Shown here one piece after another: positions 36,215 through 44,885 of a DNA stretch of 64,000 nt. The position numbers were made by a program, and so were the translations under genes. The first letter of the stretch is position 1; each line of letters begins with the position of its first letter. Under the pieces are notes generated by a model. The model had not been told where the DNA came from. It saw only the letters and a list, made by a program, of their open reading frames with translations, and searched no databases. This stretch comes from Mycobacterium sp. IS-836 (lineage in GTDB: Bacteria > Actinomycetota > Actinomycetes > Mycobacteriales > Mycobacteriaceae), in contig NZ_MBEU01000055.1 in the NCBI RefSeq assembly GCF_001954275.1, positions 62,001-126,000 of the forward strand, written 5' to 3'.

Positions 36215-37627
36215 CTATGCCGCGTCGTCATCGTCGGCGGCGTGGTCATCGGCGTCGTGGTCGTCGACGTCCCCGTTGTGCAGGAGTTTTTCGGGGTGCC
36301 AGTAGCTGTTGGTGCGGGGTTGGCCCCGGTCGAGGTGTGGGGGTGGGATCCATTCGGTTTCGCCCTTGGCGTTTTTGCGGGTGCTCCAGCCGCCGGGTTG
36401 GACGATGTGGTGTTGGGTGGGGCAGCCGAAGGTGAGGTTGTCGACATCGGTGCAGCCACAGGTGGCGTAGCCGACCACGTGGTGGACCTCGCTGTAGTAG
36501 CCGGGCACGGTGCAACCGGGCGCGGTGCAGCCACGATCCTTGGCGTACAACACGATTCCTAGTGCGGGGGAGGCCAGGCGTTTGGTGTGATAGAGCGCCA
36601 GGGTTTTGCCCTTGTCGAAGATGGCGAGGTAGTGGCGGGCGTGGCGGGCCAGGCGGATCACGTCGCTCATGGGCAAGATGGTGCCCCCGCCGGTCAGTGC
36701 GCGTCCGGCGGCGGCTTCCAGTTCGGCCAGGGTGGTGGTGACGATGATGGACGCCGGTAGTCCGTTGTGCTGACCGAGCTTGCCCGACGCCAGTAGTGCC
36801 CGCAGCGCGGCGTTGAGCCCATCGTGGTTGCGCTGGGCAGCCGAGCGGGGGTCGTTGTCGATGGCTTCTTGCATGGGTGCGCCGTCCACGCATGGGGTCT
36901 GATCGTCGGGGTTGCACATGCCGGGCGCGGCGAGCTTGGCCAGCACGGCCTCGAGGGTGGCTCGCAGCTCGGGGGTCAGCCACGCGCGCAGCTGCGACAT
37001 GCCGTCGGCTTGTTGGTGGCCCAGGGTCAAGCCGCGGCGCCGGGCGCGGTCGTCGTCGGTGTAGGTGCCGTCGGGGTTGAGGCAGTCGGCCAATGTGTCG
37101 GCCAGTGCGGCGAGTTGTTCGGGCCGAAACTGGGTGCCCTGCTCGGCCAGCTTGGCTTCGACTTGCTCGCGGGTGGCGTGGTCGATCCAGCCGGGCAGTT
37201 GGTGGAAAAAGCGGCGGATCACCGCCACCTGCCCGGCCCCCAGCTCGGCCCCGCGTTGCGCGGCGGCAGTATTGGCCAACACCGGCTCCAGCGGTTCACC
37301 CGTCAGGCCACGGCGCGGCCCCAGATCGGCGGCCTCGTTAATCCGCCGGGCTGCTTCGGCCTTGCTGATCAGCGTTCGCTCGGCGATCGCGTGCGACAGC
37401 TTGCCGCCCAACTCGTCTGGAGTCGATTGGCGGGCAACGTGATTGATCAATTTGTGCTCCGGGGCCGGTAACCGTCGCCGCCAGCGTTCACTGCGCTCCA
37501 ACAGTCCCAGGCACTCCGGGGTGGTCAGCGCGTCGAATTCCAGCCCCGCCACACCGTCGAGCGCGGCGTCTACCGCGTCGAATGCAGCCGTGATCGCGTC
37601 ACGATCGACAATCCCGCCCGAACTCAT
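36215..37627 (-). CDS. 13E12-family HNH endonuclease-like protein (DUF222 + HNH)
   Basis: 470 residues. The long N-terminal helical DUF222 region ([22 protein letters not shown] and on) is followed by an HNH site near residues 385-420: [24 protein letters not shown] and CPTQHH. The C-terminus is a His/Asp run. This family is amplified in mycobacterial genomes (REP13E12), often near sites of gain or loss, and the molecular role is unclear. It is absent from this locus in M. tuberculosis as I recall, so it marks an insertion. Confidence 0.88.
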   Translation of the reverse strand: MSSGGIVDRDAITAAFDAVDAALDGVAGLEFDALTTPECLGLLERSERWRRRLPAPEHKLINHVARQSTPDELGGKLSHAIAERTLISKAEAARRINEAADLGPRRGLTGEPLEPVLANTAAAQRGAELGAGQVAVIRRFFHQLPGWIDHATREQVEAKLAEQGTQFRPEQLAALADTLADCLNPDGTYTDDDRARRRGLTLGHQQADGMSQLRAWLTPELRATLEAVLAKLAAPGMCNPDDQTPCVDGAPMQEAIDNDPRSAAQRNHDGLNAALRALLASGKLGQHNGLPASIIVTTTLAELEAAAGRALTGGGTILPMSDVIRLARHARHYLAIFDKGKTLALYHTKRLASPALGIVLYAKDRGCTAPGCTVPGYYSEVHHVVGYATCGCTDVDNLTFGCPTQHHIVQPGGWSTRKNAKGETEWIPPPHLDRGQPRTNSYWHPEKLLHNGDVDDHDADDHAADDDDAA

Positions 37628-37742
37628 AGCGCGAAACTATCCGAGCCCACCGACAAAAACGCCACCCAGGGACTGCTGAAACTAAAGTGGCGCAAGTGAT
37701 TTAGTGCCATGAAGTTTTATGCGCGCGACTTAGTATGCGTGT

Positions 37743-38618
37743 GTGACTGGCTCGTATACATATACGTTCGACGACATCCGGAACCGCCCCGTCGCGGTGA
37801 TCGGGGCGGGCACGCTGGGCCGCCGCATCGCGCTGATGTTCGCCAGCCGCGGCGGAACCGTGCGAATCCATGCTCGGCGGGCCGAACAGCTAGCCGAAGC
37901 GACGCAGTATGTTGCCGAGTCGCTACCGCAGCTGGTGTCCGAGCGAGGCTTTGGCGAGGTCGGCGTCGCAACTCCCACGACATCGCTGGGCGAAGCGTTG
38001 GACGACGCTTGGCTTGCCGTCGAGTCCGCACCGGAGAAGCTCGAAATCAAGATCCCGCTGTGGGGCCAGATCGACCAGGCGGCACCGGTGGACACGATCT
38101 TCGCGACGAATTCGTCGTCCTACCCGTCGCGGCTGATGGCCGAAAACGTGCGCGACAAGACACGTTTGTGCAACATGCACTTCTACATGCCGCCTCAGGT
38201 CAACGCGGTCGACCTCATGTCCGACGGCGAGACCGACCGCGGCCTGCTCGACACCCTGCTGACCGTCCTGCCCGAGTTCGGCGTGCATCCGTTCGAGGCG
38301 CGCAAGGAATGCACCGGGTTCATATTCAACCGCATCTGGGCGGCCATCAAGCGGGAGTCGCTGGCCGTCGTCGCCGAGGGCGTGGCCCGTCCCGAAGACG
38401 TCGACGGCATGTTCAGAGTCAACTGGGGCGTGCCGGCCGGGCCGTTTCAGATGATGGACCTGGTCGGCCTGGATGTCGTGCTCGACATCGAAAACCACTA
38501 CGCGCAAGAGTTTCCGCACCTACCGAAGCACGTGCGCGAGTTGTTGCAGGCCTACATCGATGCCGGCAAGCTCGGCATCAAGACCGGCGAGGGCTTCTAC
38601 TCGTATCGAACGGCGTAA
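37743..38618 (+). CDS. 3-hydroxyacyl-CoA dehydrogenase family protein
   Basis: 291 residues from GTG 37743. The NAD Rossmann site is VAVIGAGTLGRRIALMFASRG, followed by the HAD pattern VESAPEKLEIKIPLWGQI, TNSSSYPSRLMA, NMHFYMPPQ and the C-terminal helical domain NWGVPAGPFQMMDLVGLDVV. It oxidises 3-hydroxyacyl-CoA or a related hydroxyacid; the exact substrate is not shown. It has no operon partner. Confidence 0.88.
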   Translation: MTGSYTYTFDDIRNRPVAVIGAGTLGRRIALMFASRGGTVRIHARRAEQLAEATQYVAESLPQLVSERGFGEVGVATPTTSLGEALDDAWLAVESAPEKLEIKIPLWGQIDQAAPVDTIFATNSSSYPSRLMAENVRDKTRLCNMHFYMPPQVNAVDLMSDGETDRGLLDTLLTVLPEFGVHPFEARKECTGFIFNRIWAAIKRESLAVVAEGVARPEDVDGMFRVNWGVPAGPFQMMDLVGLDVVLDIENHYAQEFPHLPKHVRELLQAYIDAGKLGIKTGEGFYSYRTA

Positions 38619-38637
38619 GCCGGGATGGTGAGCCGGT

Positions 38638-38898
38638 TCAGTTGCTGAGCACCAGGCGCCAGCTGCCGGGAGTCACCCGATCCGGGACGCACCAGAAGTT
38701 GTTCCAGTTGCCCGGCGTCGTCGCCTTCACGCCCGGGCCGGCGTCCTGACACGCCGCCCGAGTCGGATAGTTGCCCTCGGTCTGAATCGTGTCGGCGTTG
38801 GCGACGCCCACGCCGGCGGTCAACAGCCCCGCGACGGCCAGCGCACCGGCGGCGGCAATCGTCGCGCCTGTCTTCTTCATTGATCGCTTCGGTTCCAT
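38638..38898 (-). CDS. Small secreted protein with two cysteines
   Basis: 86 residues from ATG 38898, with GGAGG eight bases upstream. A signal peptide is clear: basic MEPKRSMKKTG, a hydrophobic stretch to about residue 29 and a likely cut after ANA (VGVANA/DTIQ). The mature part, about 50 residues, has Cys50 and Cys70 for one disulfide and resembles other short mycobacterial exported proteins. The large palindrome at 38935-38966 lies 36 bp upstream and may be its operator. Confidence 0.82.
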   Translation of the reverse strand: MEPKRSMKKTGATIAAAGALAVAGLLTAGVGVANADTIQTEGNYPTRAACQDAGPGVKATTPGNWNNFWCVPDRVTPGSWRLVLSN

Positions 38899-38934
38899 CG
38901 AGTCCTCCTGTGGTGTTGCATGGACCAGCGTTAA

Positions 38935-38966
38935 CGTGGAGTGTAGTCAACTGACTACACTCCACG
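38935..38966. promoter_or_regulatory. Long palindrome upstream of the small secreted protein gene
   Basis: Two perfect 15-bp arms, CGTGGAGTGTAGTCA (38935-38949) and TGACTACACTCCACG (38952-38966), are separated by AC. The inner part GTAGTCA-AC-TGACTAC has the length and symmetry of a TetR/GntR operator; as RNA it would be a very stable hairpin. It lies between the gene start (38898) and the REP-like hairpin at 39008. Confidence 0.75.
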
Positions 38967-39007
38967 CAAGGGCCATTATTCACCACGTGTGCAGAGAGGG
39001 TGAGGCG

Positions 39008-39067
39008 CGCGAGCGTAACGCTGCTGCGAAAAATCGGGCCACTTTTGACCGTGGCGTTACGCTCGCG
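39008..39067. repeat. Dispersed hairpin element, copy 3
   Basis: Perfect 14-bp arms CGCGAGCGTAACGC (39008-39021) and GCGTTACGCTCGCG (39054-39067) enclose a loop with GCTGCGAAA. The layout and the loop motif match the two copies at 27.2-27.4 kb. It sits upstream of the secreted-protein gene and beyond the 3' end of the SDR gene at 39109, so it could terminate the latter. Confidence 0.75.
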
Positions 39068-39108
39068 ATCCTTAAGCCGCGAGCGCCGGCGTGGCAGCGC
39101 CCGCCACG

Positions 39109-39969
39109 CTAGGGTCCGGTGTATCCCGGCGGGTTGACGCCGTCGACCCAGAAGTCGACGCCGAGTTGCGCGCCCGGCACGCAGTTGTACACCGACAAGT
39201 CGGTGACGCCGGACTCGACCAGCACGTCCTCGCACAGCAGCGTGTTGCCGGTGTATTCGCGTGCCGGCTTGGTGAGGATGACGTAGGCCGCGTCCGAATA
39301 CACCTCGGGCTTGCGGGCCCGGCCCATCGCCTCTTCGCCGCCGAGCAGGTTCTGCACAGCGGCGGTGGCCACCAAAGTGCGCGGCCACAATGTGTTCGAC
39401 GCGATGCCGTCGTCGCGCAGTTCCTCGGCCATCCCGAGCGCGCACAGCGTCATGCCGAACTTGGCCATCATGTACGCCGTCGGCTTCAGCCATTCCTTGC
39501 CGAGCAGCACCGGCGGCGACAGCGTCAGAATGTGCGGGTTTTCGCGGCCTTTCAAATGCGGAATGCACGCCTGCGACACCGCGTACGTGCCGCGCACCTG
39601 GATCCCGTTCATCAGGTCGAACCGCTTCATCGGCACCTCGGTGATGGACCCGAGGTTGATCGCCGAGGCGTTGTTCACGCAGATGTCGATGCCGCCGAAT
39701 TGCTCGACGGTCTTGGCAACGGCAGACTCCACGGACTCGGGGTCGCGGACATCTCCGACGATCGGCAGCGCCTGTCCGCCCGCCTCTTCCAGCTCCTTGG
39801 CCGCGGTGTAGACCGTGCCCGGCAGCTTCGGGTGCGGGTCGGCGGTCTTGGCGATCAGGGCGACGTTCGCGCCGTCTTGCGCGGCGCGCTTGGCGATCGC
39901 GAGGCCGATGCCGCGGCTCGCGCCGGAGATGAACATGGTCTTGCCCTGGAGGGGCTTCGCGTGGGACAT
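39109..39969 (-). CDS. Short-chain dehydrogenase (Rv3224-like, HSDL2-type)
   Basis: 286 residues from ATG 39969. The cofactor site is SGASRGIGLAIAKRA, then NNASAINL, a Ser in LTLSPPVLL and YMMAK (YxxxK), so the active site is complete. The long C-terminal part (YVILTKPAREYTGNTLLCEDVL) is typical of the HSDL2 branch. The substrate is probably a hydroxylated lipid or sterol; this is not shown. It is divergent from sigH. Confidence 0.9.
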   Translation of the reverse strand: MSHAKPLQGKTMFISGASRGIGLAIAKRAAQDGANVALIAKTADPHPKLPGTVYTAAKELEEAGGQALPIVGDVRDPESVESAVAKTVEQFGGIDICVNNASAINLGSITEVPMKRFDLMNGIQVRGTYAVSQACIPHLKGRENPHILTLSPPVLLGKEWLKPTAYMMAKFGMTLCALGMAEELRDDGIASNTLWPRTLVATAAVQNLLGGEEAMGRARKPEVYSDAAYVILTKPAREYTGNTLLCEDVLVESGVTDLSVYNCVPGAQLGVDFWVDGVNPPGYTGP

Positions 39970-40040
39970 GGCGTCACACTAACGTCCCGCCGCAACCGGC
40001 CCTGGTGGGGGACCACTGGATCCAGGGGACGGAAAGGGCA

Positions 40041-40067
40041 GGAAATAGCGCGCCGGCCAACGCTGTT
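40041..40067 (+). promoter_or_regulatory. SigH-type promoter upstream of sigH
   Basis: GGAAAT (40041-40046), 18 bases, then GTT (40065-40067) fits the SigH consensus GGAAYA-N17-20-GTT. sigH is autoregulated in M. tuberculosis, and the predicted start near 40074 leaves a leader of about 75 bases that still contains the GTG start at 40151. Confidence 0.65.
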
Positions 40068-40150
40068 AAACCAGCAGGTTACTGATGCGCCTGGGGCAGG
40101 CCCGGGCGGGCGGTGTCGGAAGCAGCCTTTAGATTGGGAGGAGCAGTCTG

Positions 40151-40897
40151 GTGTCAACGGCGACGAGCCTGTTGACTCGCGTTCCTGCGAGTCCGGTGGA
40201 GCTTTCGACGCTGCCCGGCGACACCGCAGCAGAAGGGACCGTGTTGACCGATATGGCCGACCCCCAAGATGGCCGAGAGGATGGCGGCCTCGCGACCCCC
40301 GAAGAGACCGACGAGGAACTGACGGCGCGTTTCGAGCGCGACGCGATTCCGCTGATCGACCAGCTCTACGGCGGCGCCCTGCGCATGACCCGCAACCCCG
40401 CCGACGCCGAGGATCTGCTGCAAGAGACCATGGTGAAGGCCTACGCGGGATTTCGCTCCTTCCGGGCCGGTACCAACCTCAAGGCGTGGCTGTACCGGAT
40501 CCTGACCAACACCTACATCAACAGCTACCGCAAGAAGCAGCGCCAGCCCGCCGAGTATCCGACCGAGGCGATCACCGACTGGCAGTTGGCGGCCAATGCC
40601 GAGCATTCCTCCACGGGGTTGCGCTCGGCCGAGGTCGAAGCCCTCGAGACGCTGCCGGACACCGAGATCAAAGAGGCGTTGCAGGCGTTGCCGGAAGAGT
40701 TCCGGATGGCCGTCTACTACGCCGACGTCGAGGGCTTCCCCTACAAAGAGATCGCCGAGATCATGGACACGCCGATTGGGACGGTAATGTCTCGGCTGCA
40801 CCGCGGTAGACGTCAGCTGCGCGGATTGTTGGCCGACGTGGCCAAGGAGCGAGGGTTCAACCGCGGCCCACAGGCGCACGAGGAGGTGTCGTCATGA
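40151..40897 (+). CDS. sigH: ECF RNA polymerase sigma factor SigH
   Basis: 248 residues from GTG 40151, which has GGGAGGAG at 40136-40143 with ideal spacing. The M. tuberculosis start corresponds to ATG 40253 (214 residues). Region 2 is [27 protein letters not shown] with the -10-binding [17 protein letters not shown]; region 4 is [41 protein letters not shown]. It directs the heat and thiol-oxidative stress response and is held by RshA. The next gene overlaps by 4 bp. Confidence 0.95.
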   Translation: MSTATSLLTRVPASPVELSTLPGDTAAEGTVLTDMADPQDGREDGGLATPEETDEELTARFERDAIPLIDQLYGGALRMTRNPADAEDLLQETMVKAYAGFRSFRAGTNLKAWLYRILTNTYINSYRKKQRQPAEYPTEAITDWQLAANAEHSSTGLRSAEVEALETLPDTEIKEALQALPEEFRMAVYYADVEGFPYKEIAEIMDTPIGTVMSRLHRGRRQLRGLLADVAKERGFNRGPQAHEEVSS

Positions 40898-41196
40898 GCG
40901 AGTTTTCCGGCCCCGTTGACTCGTGCCCCGACGACGATTCCCACGGCAGCATCGGGTGCGCGGAAGTGATCGCAGAGGTATGGACCCTGCTTGACGGTGA
41001 ATGCACGCCCGAGGCCAAGGAGCGGCTGCGCCAGCATCTGGAGGCCTGCCCCGGATGCTTCAAGCATTACGGCCTCGAGGAGCGGATCAAGGCACTGATC
41101 GCCACCAAGTGCAAGGGTGAGAGGGCCCCCGAGGCACTAAAGGAGCGCCTCCGGCTGGAGATCCGCCGGACGACGATCATCCGGGGCCTGGAGTAG
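40894..41196 (+). CDS. rshA: Anti-sigma factor RshA (zinc-binding, redox-sensing)
   Basis: 100 residues. The ZAS motif HxxxCxxC is His48-Cys52-Cys55 (HLEACPGC). It binds SigH and lets go when the cysteines are oxidised or RshA is phosphorylated. ATG 40894 overlaps the sigH stop (ATGA), giving coupled synthesis. Confidence 0.95.
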   Translation: MSEFSGPVDSCPDDDSHGSIGCAEVIAEVWTLLDGECTPEAKERLRQHLEACPGCFKHYGLEERIKALIATKCKGERAPEALKERLRLEIRRTTIIRGLE

Positions 41197-41217
41197 CGCC
41201 CGAACTACCGCCGGCGG

Positions 41218-41292
41218 CTACGAGTTGGGCCGTTTGCCGTGGTTGGCTTTGCTGTACTTACGATCGCGCTTCTTGCGGCCACGCTTGGCCAT
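41218..41292 (-). CDS. Ribosomal protein bL37 (24 residues)
   Basis: A 24-codon gene opposite the sigH operon. It starts at ATG 41292, with GGAGG nine bases upstream, and ends at TAG 41218-41220. The product starts MAKRGRKKRDRKYSK and ends ANHGKRPNS, which I recognise as the very small, strongly basic large-subunit protein bL37 described in M. smegmatis ribosome structures. It lies between rshA and TB7.3. Its size makes it easy for gene finders to miss. Confidence 0.85.
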   Translation of the reverse strand: MAKRGRKKRDRKYSKANHGKRPNS

Positions 41293-41502
41293 CGTTTCGA
41301 ACCTCCGGGATTGCTGGGATGCCGGGCGCCGGGCGCCCGCACGTTGCCGCCCAGTCTCTCACGGGACGCGGCGCGCCGCGTCGACGGCCCGCGCGCCGCG
41401 GTCTGGGCCGGTCTTGTGGTTCGATATACAGGACCAGCAGCCAGCATGCGCAGTGGCCGAAAGCAGTGGCCGAAACAAATGGCCGATACGAGTGGGGTGA
41501 AG

Positions 41503-41718
41503 ATGGCCGAGGATGTTCGCGCCGAGATCGTGGCCAGCGTGCTCGAAGTCGTTGTCAAAGAGGGTGACCAGATCGGCAAGGGCGACACGGTGGTGCTGCT
41601 GGAATCGATGAAGATGGAGATCCCGGTCCTGGCCGAGATCGACGGCACCGTGAGCAAGGTAAGCGTCTCGGTCGGCGATGTCATTCAGGCGGGCGACCTC
41701 ATCGCCGTCATCAGCTAG
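41503..41718 (+). CDS. Biotinylated protein TB7.3 (biotin carboxyl carrier-like)
   Basis: 71 residues from ATG 41503, with GGGGTGA upstream. It is a stand-alone biotinyl domain: ESMKMEIPV with Lys37 the biotin site, between two half-barrels (VLEVVVKEGDQIGKGD and VSVSVGDVIQAGDLIAVIS). A carboxylase partner is not encoded nearby. Confidence 0.94.
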   Translation: MAEDVRAEIVASVLEVVVKEGDQIGKGDTVVLLESMKMEIPVLAEIDGTVSKVSVSVGDVIQAGDLIAVIS

Positions 41719-41739
41719 GCCCCGGAAAAAGCTTGGCCG

Positions 41740-43239
41740 ATGTCCACTCTCGGTGATCTGCTTGCCGAGCACACGATGCTGCCCGGCAATGCGGTGGATC
41801 ACCTGCACGCGGTGGTCGGGGAGTGGCAGCTGCTGGCGGACCTGTCGTTCGCCGATTACCTGATGTGGGTCCGCGACGACGGCGTGCTGGTGTGCGTGGC
41901 GCAATGCCGGCCGAATACCGCGCCGACGGTTCTGCAGACCGACGCGGTGGGTAGCGTCGTACCCGCCGACCAGCTGCCGCTCGTCGCCGAAACCTTCAGT
42001 TCGGGCGCGATCGGCAGGGAAAGTGTTGTGGGGCAAGAGCATTCGTGGCCGCTGCCCGGTCCGCACGTTGCGGCGTCCCCGGTGCGCTACGGCGAGCAGG
42101 TGGTTGCCGTGCTGACCCGGCATCAAACCGCGGTGGCCGCCGATCGCACGTCGGGTCAGTTGGAGACGGCCTACCGGGACTGCGCCGAGGACCTCGTTCA
42201 CATGCTTGCCGAGGGCACCTTTCCCGACGTGGGGGACGTGGCCATGTCGCGCTCGACCCCGAGGGCGGGCGACGGCTTCATCCGTCTCGACGTCAACGGT
42301 GTGGTCGCCTACGCCAGCCCCAACGCGCTGTCGGCCTACCACCGGATGGGCCTGACGACCGAGTTGGAGGGCCACAACCTCATCGAAATCACGCGGCCGC
42401 TGATCTCCGATTCGTTCGAGGCGCAGGAGATGGCCGAGCACGTGCAGGACCTGCTGGCCGGCGGGAAGAGCATGCGGATGGAGGTCGACGCGGGCGGCGC
42501 GACGGTGCTGCTGCGCACGCTGCCGCTGGTGGTGCACGGCTCGAGCGCCGGTGCCGCGGTGCTGATCCGCGATGTCACCGAGGTGAAGCGCCGCGACCGG
42601 GCCCTGATTTCCAAGGACGCCACGATCCGGGAGATCCATCATCGTGTGAAGAACAACCTGCAGACGGTGGCGGCGCTGCTGCGCCTGCAGGCCCGCCGCA
42701 CGGTCAACGCCGAGGGCCGGGAAGCCCTGATCGAGTCGGTGCGCCGGGTGTCGTCGATCGCGTTGGTGCACGACGCGTTGTCGATGTCGGTCGACGAGCA
42801 GGTGAACCTCGACGAAGTCATCGACCGGATCCTGCCGATCATGAACGACGTCGCGTCAGTGGACCGGCCGATCCGGATCAACCGGGTCGGCGACCTGGGC
42901 GTGCTGGACTCCGATCGCGCGACGGCGCTGATCATGGTGATTACCGAGCTCGTGCAGAACGCGATCGAGCACGCGTTTGATCCCGCGGCCGCGGAGGGAT
43001 CCGTGACGATTCGCGCAGAGCGTTCCGCGCGCTGGCTCGACGTCGTGGTGCACGACGACGGGCGGGGGCTGCCCGAGGGATTCAACCTGGAGAAGTCCGA
43101 CAGCCTGGGCCTGCAGATCGTGCGGACCCTGGTGTCGGCGGAGCTGGACGGCACGCTGGGCATGAGTGAAGCCTCTGAGCGCGGCACGGATGTGGTGTTA
43201 CGGGTGCCCATCGGCCGCCGGACCCGGTTACTGCTCTAG
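41740..43239 (+). CDS. pdtaS: Sensor histidine kinase PdtaS (Rv3220c-like)
   Basis: 499 residues. An N-terminal GAF-like region (about 1-150) and PAS domain (about 175-285) are followed by a HisKA_2 site EIHHRVKNNLQTVAALLRLQARR, where His300/His301 correspond to the phospho-His, and a HATPase_c domain with TELVQNAIEHAF, HDDGRGLP and SLGLQIVRTL. It phosphorylates the RNA-binding antiterminator PdtaR. It has no transmembrane segment, so it is a cytosolic sensor. It lies 21 bp downstream of TB7.3 and converges with whiB1. Confidence 0.95.
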   Translation: MSTLGDLLAEHTMLPGNAVDHLHAVVGEWQLLADLSFADYLMWVRDDGVLVCVAQCRPNTAPTVLQTDAVGSVVPADQLPLVAETFSSGAIGRESVVGQEHSWPLPGPHVAASPVRYGEQVVAVLTRHQTAVAADRTSGQLETAYRDCAEDLVHMLAEGTFPDVGDVAMSRSTPRAGDGFIRLDVNGVVAYASPNALSAYHRMGLTTELEGHNLIEITRPLISDSFEAQEMAEHVQDLLAGGKSMRMEVDAGGATVLLRTLPLVVHGSSAGAAVLIRDVTEVKRRDRALISKDATIREIHHRVKNNLQTVAALLRLQARRTVNAEGREALIESVRRVSSIALVHDALSMSVDEQVNLDEVIDRILPIMNDVASVDRPIRINRVGDLGVLDSDRATALIMVITELVQNAIEHAFDPAAAEGSVTIRAERSARWLDVVVHDDGRGLPEGFNLEKSDSLGLQIVRTLVSAELDGTLGMSEASERGTDVVLRVPIGRRTRLLL

Positions 43240-43249
43240 TGCCCACGCA

Positions 43250-43285
43250 ACAGTGCGGCCCCGACGATCGTCAGGGCCGCACTGT
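43250..43285. terminator. Bidirectional terminator between pdtaS and whiB1
   Basis: Perfect 12-bp arms ACAGTGCGGCCC (43250-43261) and GGGCCGCACTGT (43274-43285) flank a 12-base loop. The hairpin lies just between two convergent genes, so it can serve both. No strong U-tract follows, as is common in mycobacteria. Confidence 0.8.
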
Positions 43286-43301
43286 AAGTGGAGAAACTGG
43301 G

Positions 43302-43556
43302 TCAGACTCCGCTGCGGGCCTTCGTCCGGGCGTTGCGGCGCTTCAGCGCGCGCCGCTCGTCTTCGCTCATTCCGCCCCAGACGCCCGAGTCCTGGCCGGT
43401 GTTCAGAGCCCAGGCGAGACACTCTGTGGTCACCGAGCACCGATTGCAGACCAGTTTCGCGTCAGCGATCTGCGCGAGCGCCGGACCGCTGTTCCCCACC
43501 GGGAAGAACAGCTCCGGGTCCTCGTCGCGACAGACCGCCTTGTGGCGCCAATCCAT
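43302..43556 (-). CDS. whiB1: WhiB1 iron-sulfur transcriptional regulator
   Basis: 84 residues. The four cluster ligands are Cys9, Cys37, Cys40 and Cys46 (CNRC and C at +6), followed by the GVWGG turn and a basic C-terminal ALKRRNARTKARS for DNA binding. WhiB1 binds a 4Fe-4S cluster that reacts with nitric oxide and pairs with SigA. It is essential in M. tuberculosis. A CRP-type site lies about 160 bp upstream. Confidence 0.97.
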   Translation of the reverse strand: MDWRHKAVCRDEDPELFFPVGNSGPALAQIADAKLVCNRCSVTTECLAWALNTGQDSGVWGGMSEDERRALKRRNARTKARSGV

Positions 43557-43714
43557 ACGTTGTTACTCCTCACTGAGTGCGCAGCAAGGCGCACGGGCAT
43601 TTTCTTCGGCTGTTAAGCGTGCACAAGAAAAGGTTTCCGTACCTTACGAATTTTCTGCATGCAACCTTTCGATCGTTTCACAGGCACAGAAGATGTCAAT
43701 AGCGTGCGTTAGCT

Positions 43715-43730
43715 CGTGGGCTATCTCACT
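43715..43730. promoter_or_regulatory. CRP-type site upstream of whiB1
   Basis: Read on the whiB1 strand the site is AGTGAGATAGCCCACG, which from memory equals the known Rv3676 (CRP) site of the M. tuberculosis whiB1 promoter. The half site GTGA is strict, and the other half is degenerate. The rest of the intergenic region 43557-43824 is AT-richer than its surroundings and holds no gene. Confidence 0.7.
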
Positions 43731-43824
43731 TTGGCGATCTCGTACCCATGGCCTCACTCCGTTGTACTAGACTGAGCGGCCGCCGTCGCCCGGCGCAATT
43801 TCCACGGGCCCGATCGATGTTGCG

Positions 43825-44799
43825 TTATCGCAGGTCAGGTACGTTTTTCGCGGGCGGCGCGGCGACGGCGAGCAGGTCGGGGACCGACCGGAACGTCATG
43901 GTTTCGCGCAGGCCGAGATAATCGCCGTCGAACTGGCTGGGAATCGGCCCGGCGGTCGAGGTCACTCGGACCCAGGCCGCGTCGTCGTCGCGCACCACTT
44001 GTTTCACATTCGGCTTGGGGCCCTTCGAGAGGATCTGGCGCAGCACGTTCAGCGTCGGCAGCACCTTCATGCCGTCGAGCGCGAAGACGCCGAGGCCCGA
44101 CTCGAAGGTGCAGCGGGGGTTGGTCACCAGCGGCCGGTTGTTGCTGTAGGTCCACGGACTGGTGTTGGACACCCACACGAAGTGCACGCCCGGGACCGGA
44201 TCACGGTCGGGCAGCTCCAGCGTCAGCACAGGGTCGCGGCGCCTGAACGCGAGCGTGACGGGAATCGCCACCCGCCAATAGCGCAGCGCGTTGACCTTGA
44301 CGCCCTTGTCGCGCTGGGCCTCCACCGCGGCCACCACCTCCGCGTCGACGCCCATCCCGGCGTTGACCAGCGCCCACCGCTCACCGCAGTCGATCAACCC
44401 GATGCGGCGCCAAGTCTGGTGCCGGCGGTAGTCATCGAGCAGCTGAATGAGCTGGTTGGTGGCGGCGACGGGGTCCTGGGCGATGCCCAGCGATCGGGCC
44501 AGCACGTTCGCCGAGCCGCCGGGCACCACCGCGAGCGCGGGCAGGTGCTCGGCCCGCGGCGAGCCGGGGGCGCCGAGCAGACCGTTGACCACCCCGCTGA
44601 CCGTGCCGTCGCCGCCGTGCACGACGACCAGGTCAACCCCGTCCGCCGCCGCAGCCTGCGCGATTTCGCCGCCGTGACCGCGGTGGCTGGTGTGCTCGAC
44701 GGTGAGCTGAAGGCGGCTTTTCAGCGCGTGCGCCAGCAGATCGCGAGCGGCCGGGGTGGTGGAAGTGGCTGTTGGGTTCACGATCAGCACGGCGCGCAT
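43825..44799 (-). CDS. Diacylglycerol/lipid kinase-family protein (Rv3218-like)
   Basis: 324 residues. The DAGK catalytic motifs are VHGGDGTVSGVVNGLLG and VVPGGSANVLARSLGI, and the beta-rich C-terminal half (VWVSNTSPWTYSNNRPLVTNP) fits the YegS/DgkB fold. It would phosphorylate diacylglycerol or a related lipid with ATP. It stands alone. Confidence 0.85.
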   Translation of the reverse strand: MRAVLIVNPTATSTTPAARDLLAHALKSRLQLTVEHTSHRGHGGEIAQAAAADGVDLVVVHGGDGTVSGVVNGLLGAPGSPRAEHLPALAVVPGGSANVLARSLGIAQDPVAATNQLIQLLDDYRRHQTWRRIGLIDCGERWALVNAGMGVDAEVVAAVEAQRDKGVKVNALRYWRVAIPVTLAFRRRDPVLTLELPDRDPVPGVHFVWVSNTSPWTYSNNRPLVTNPRCTFESGLGVFALDGMKVLPTLNVLRQILSKGPKPNVKQVVRDDDAAWVRVTSTAGPIPSQFDGDYLGLRETMTFRSVPDLLAVAAPPAKNVPDLR

Positions 44800-44885
44800 G
44801 ATGCACGAGCTTATGCGGGGCGGTTAAGACCCCGCTGTGGGGGAACCGGCCGCTCGCGGGGCCGGGCGGGCTCTACGCTGACGCT

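Noticed and set aside
36215..37627. A complete insertion sequence around the HNH gene
   Set aside because: No terminal inverted repeats or target duplications were visible, and the protein is of the 13E12 family, not a transposase.
39091..40809. A 572-codon open frame across the SDR and sigH genes
   Set aside because: It is antisense to the SDR and out of frame with sigH, and has no known motif.
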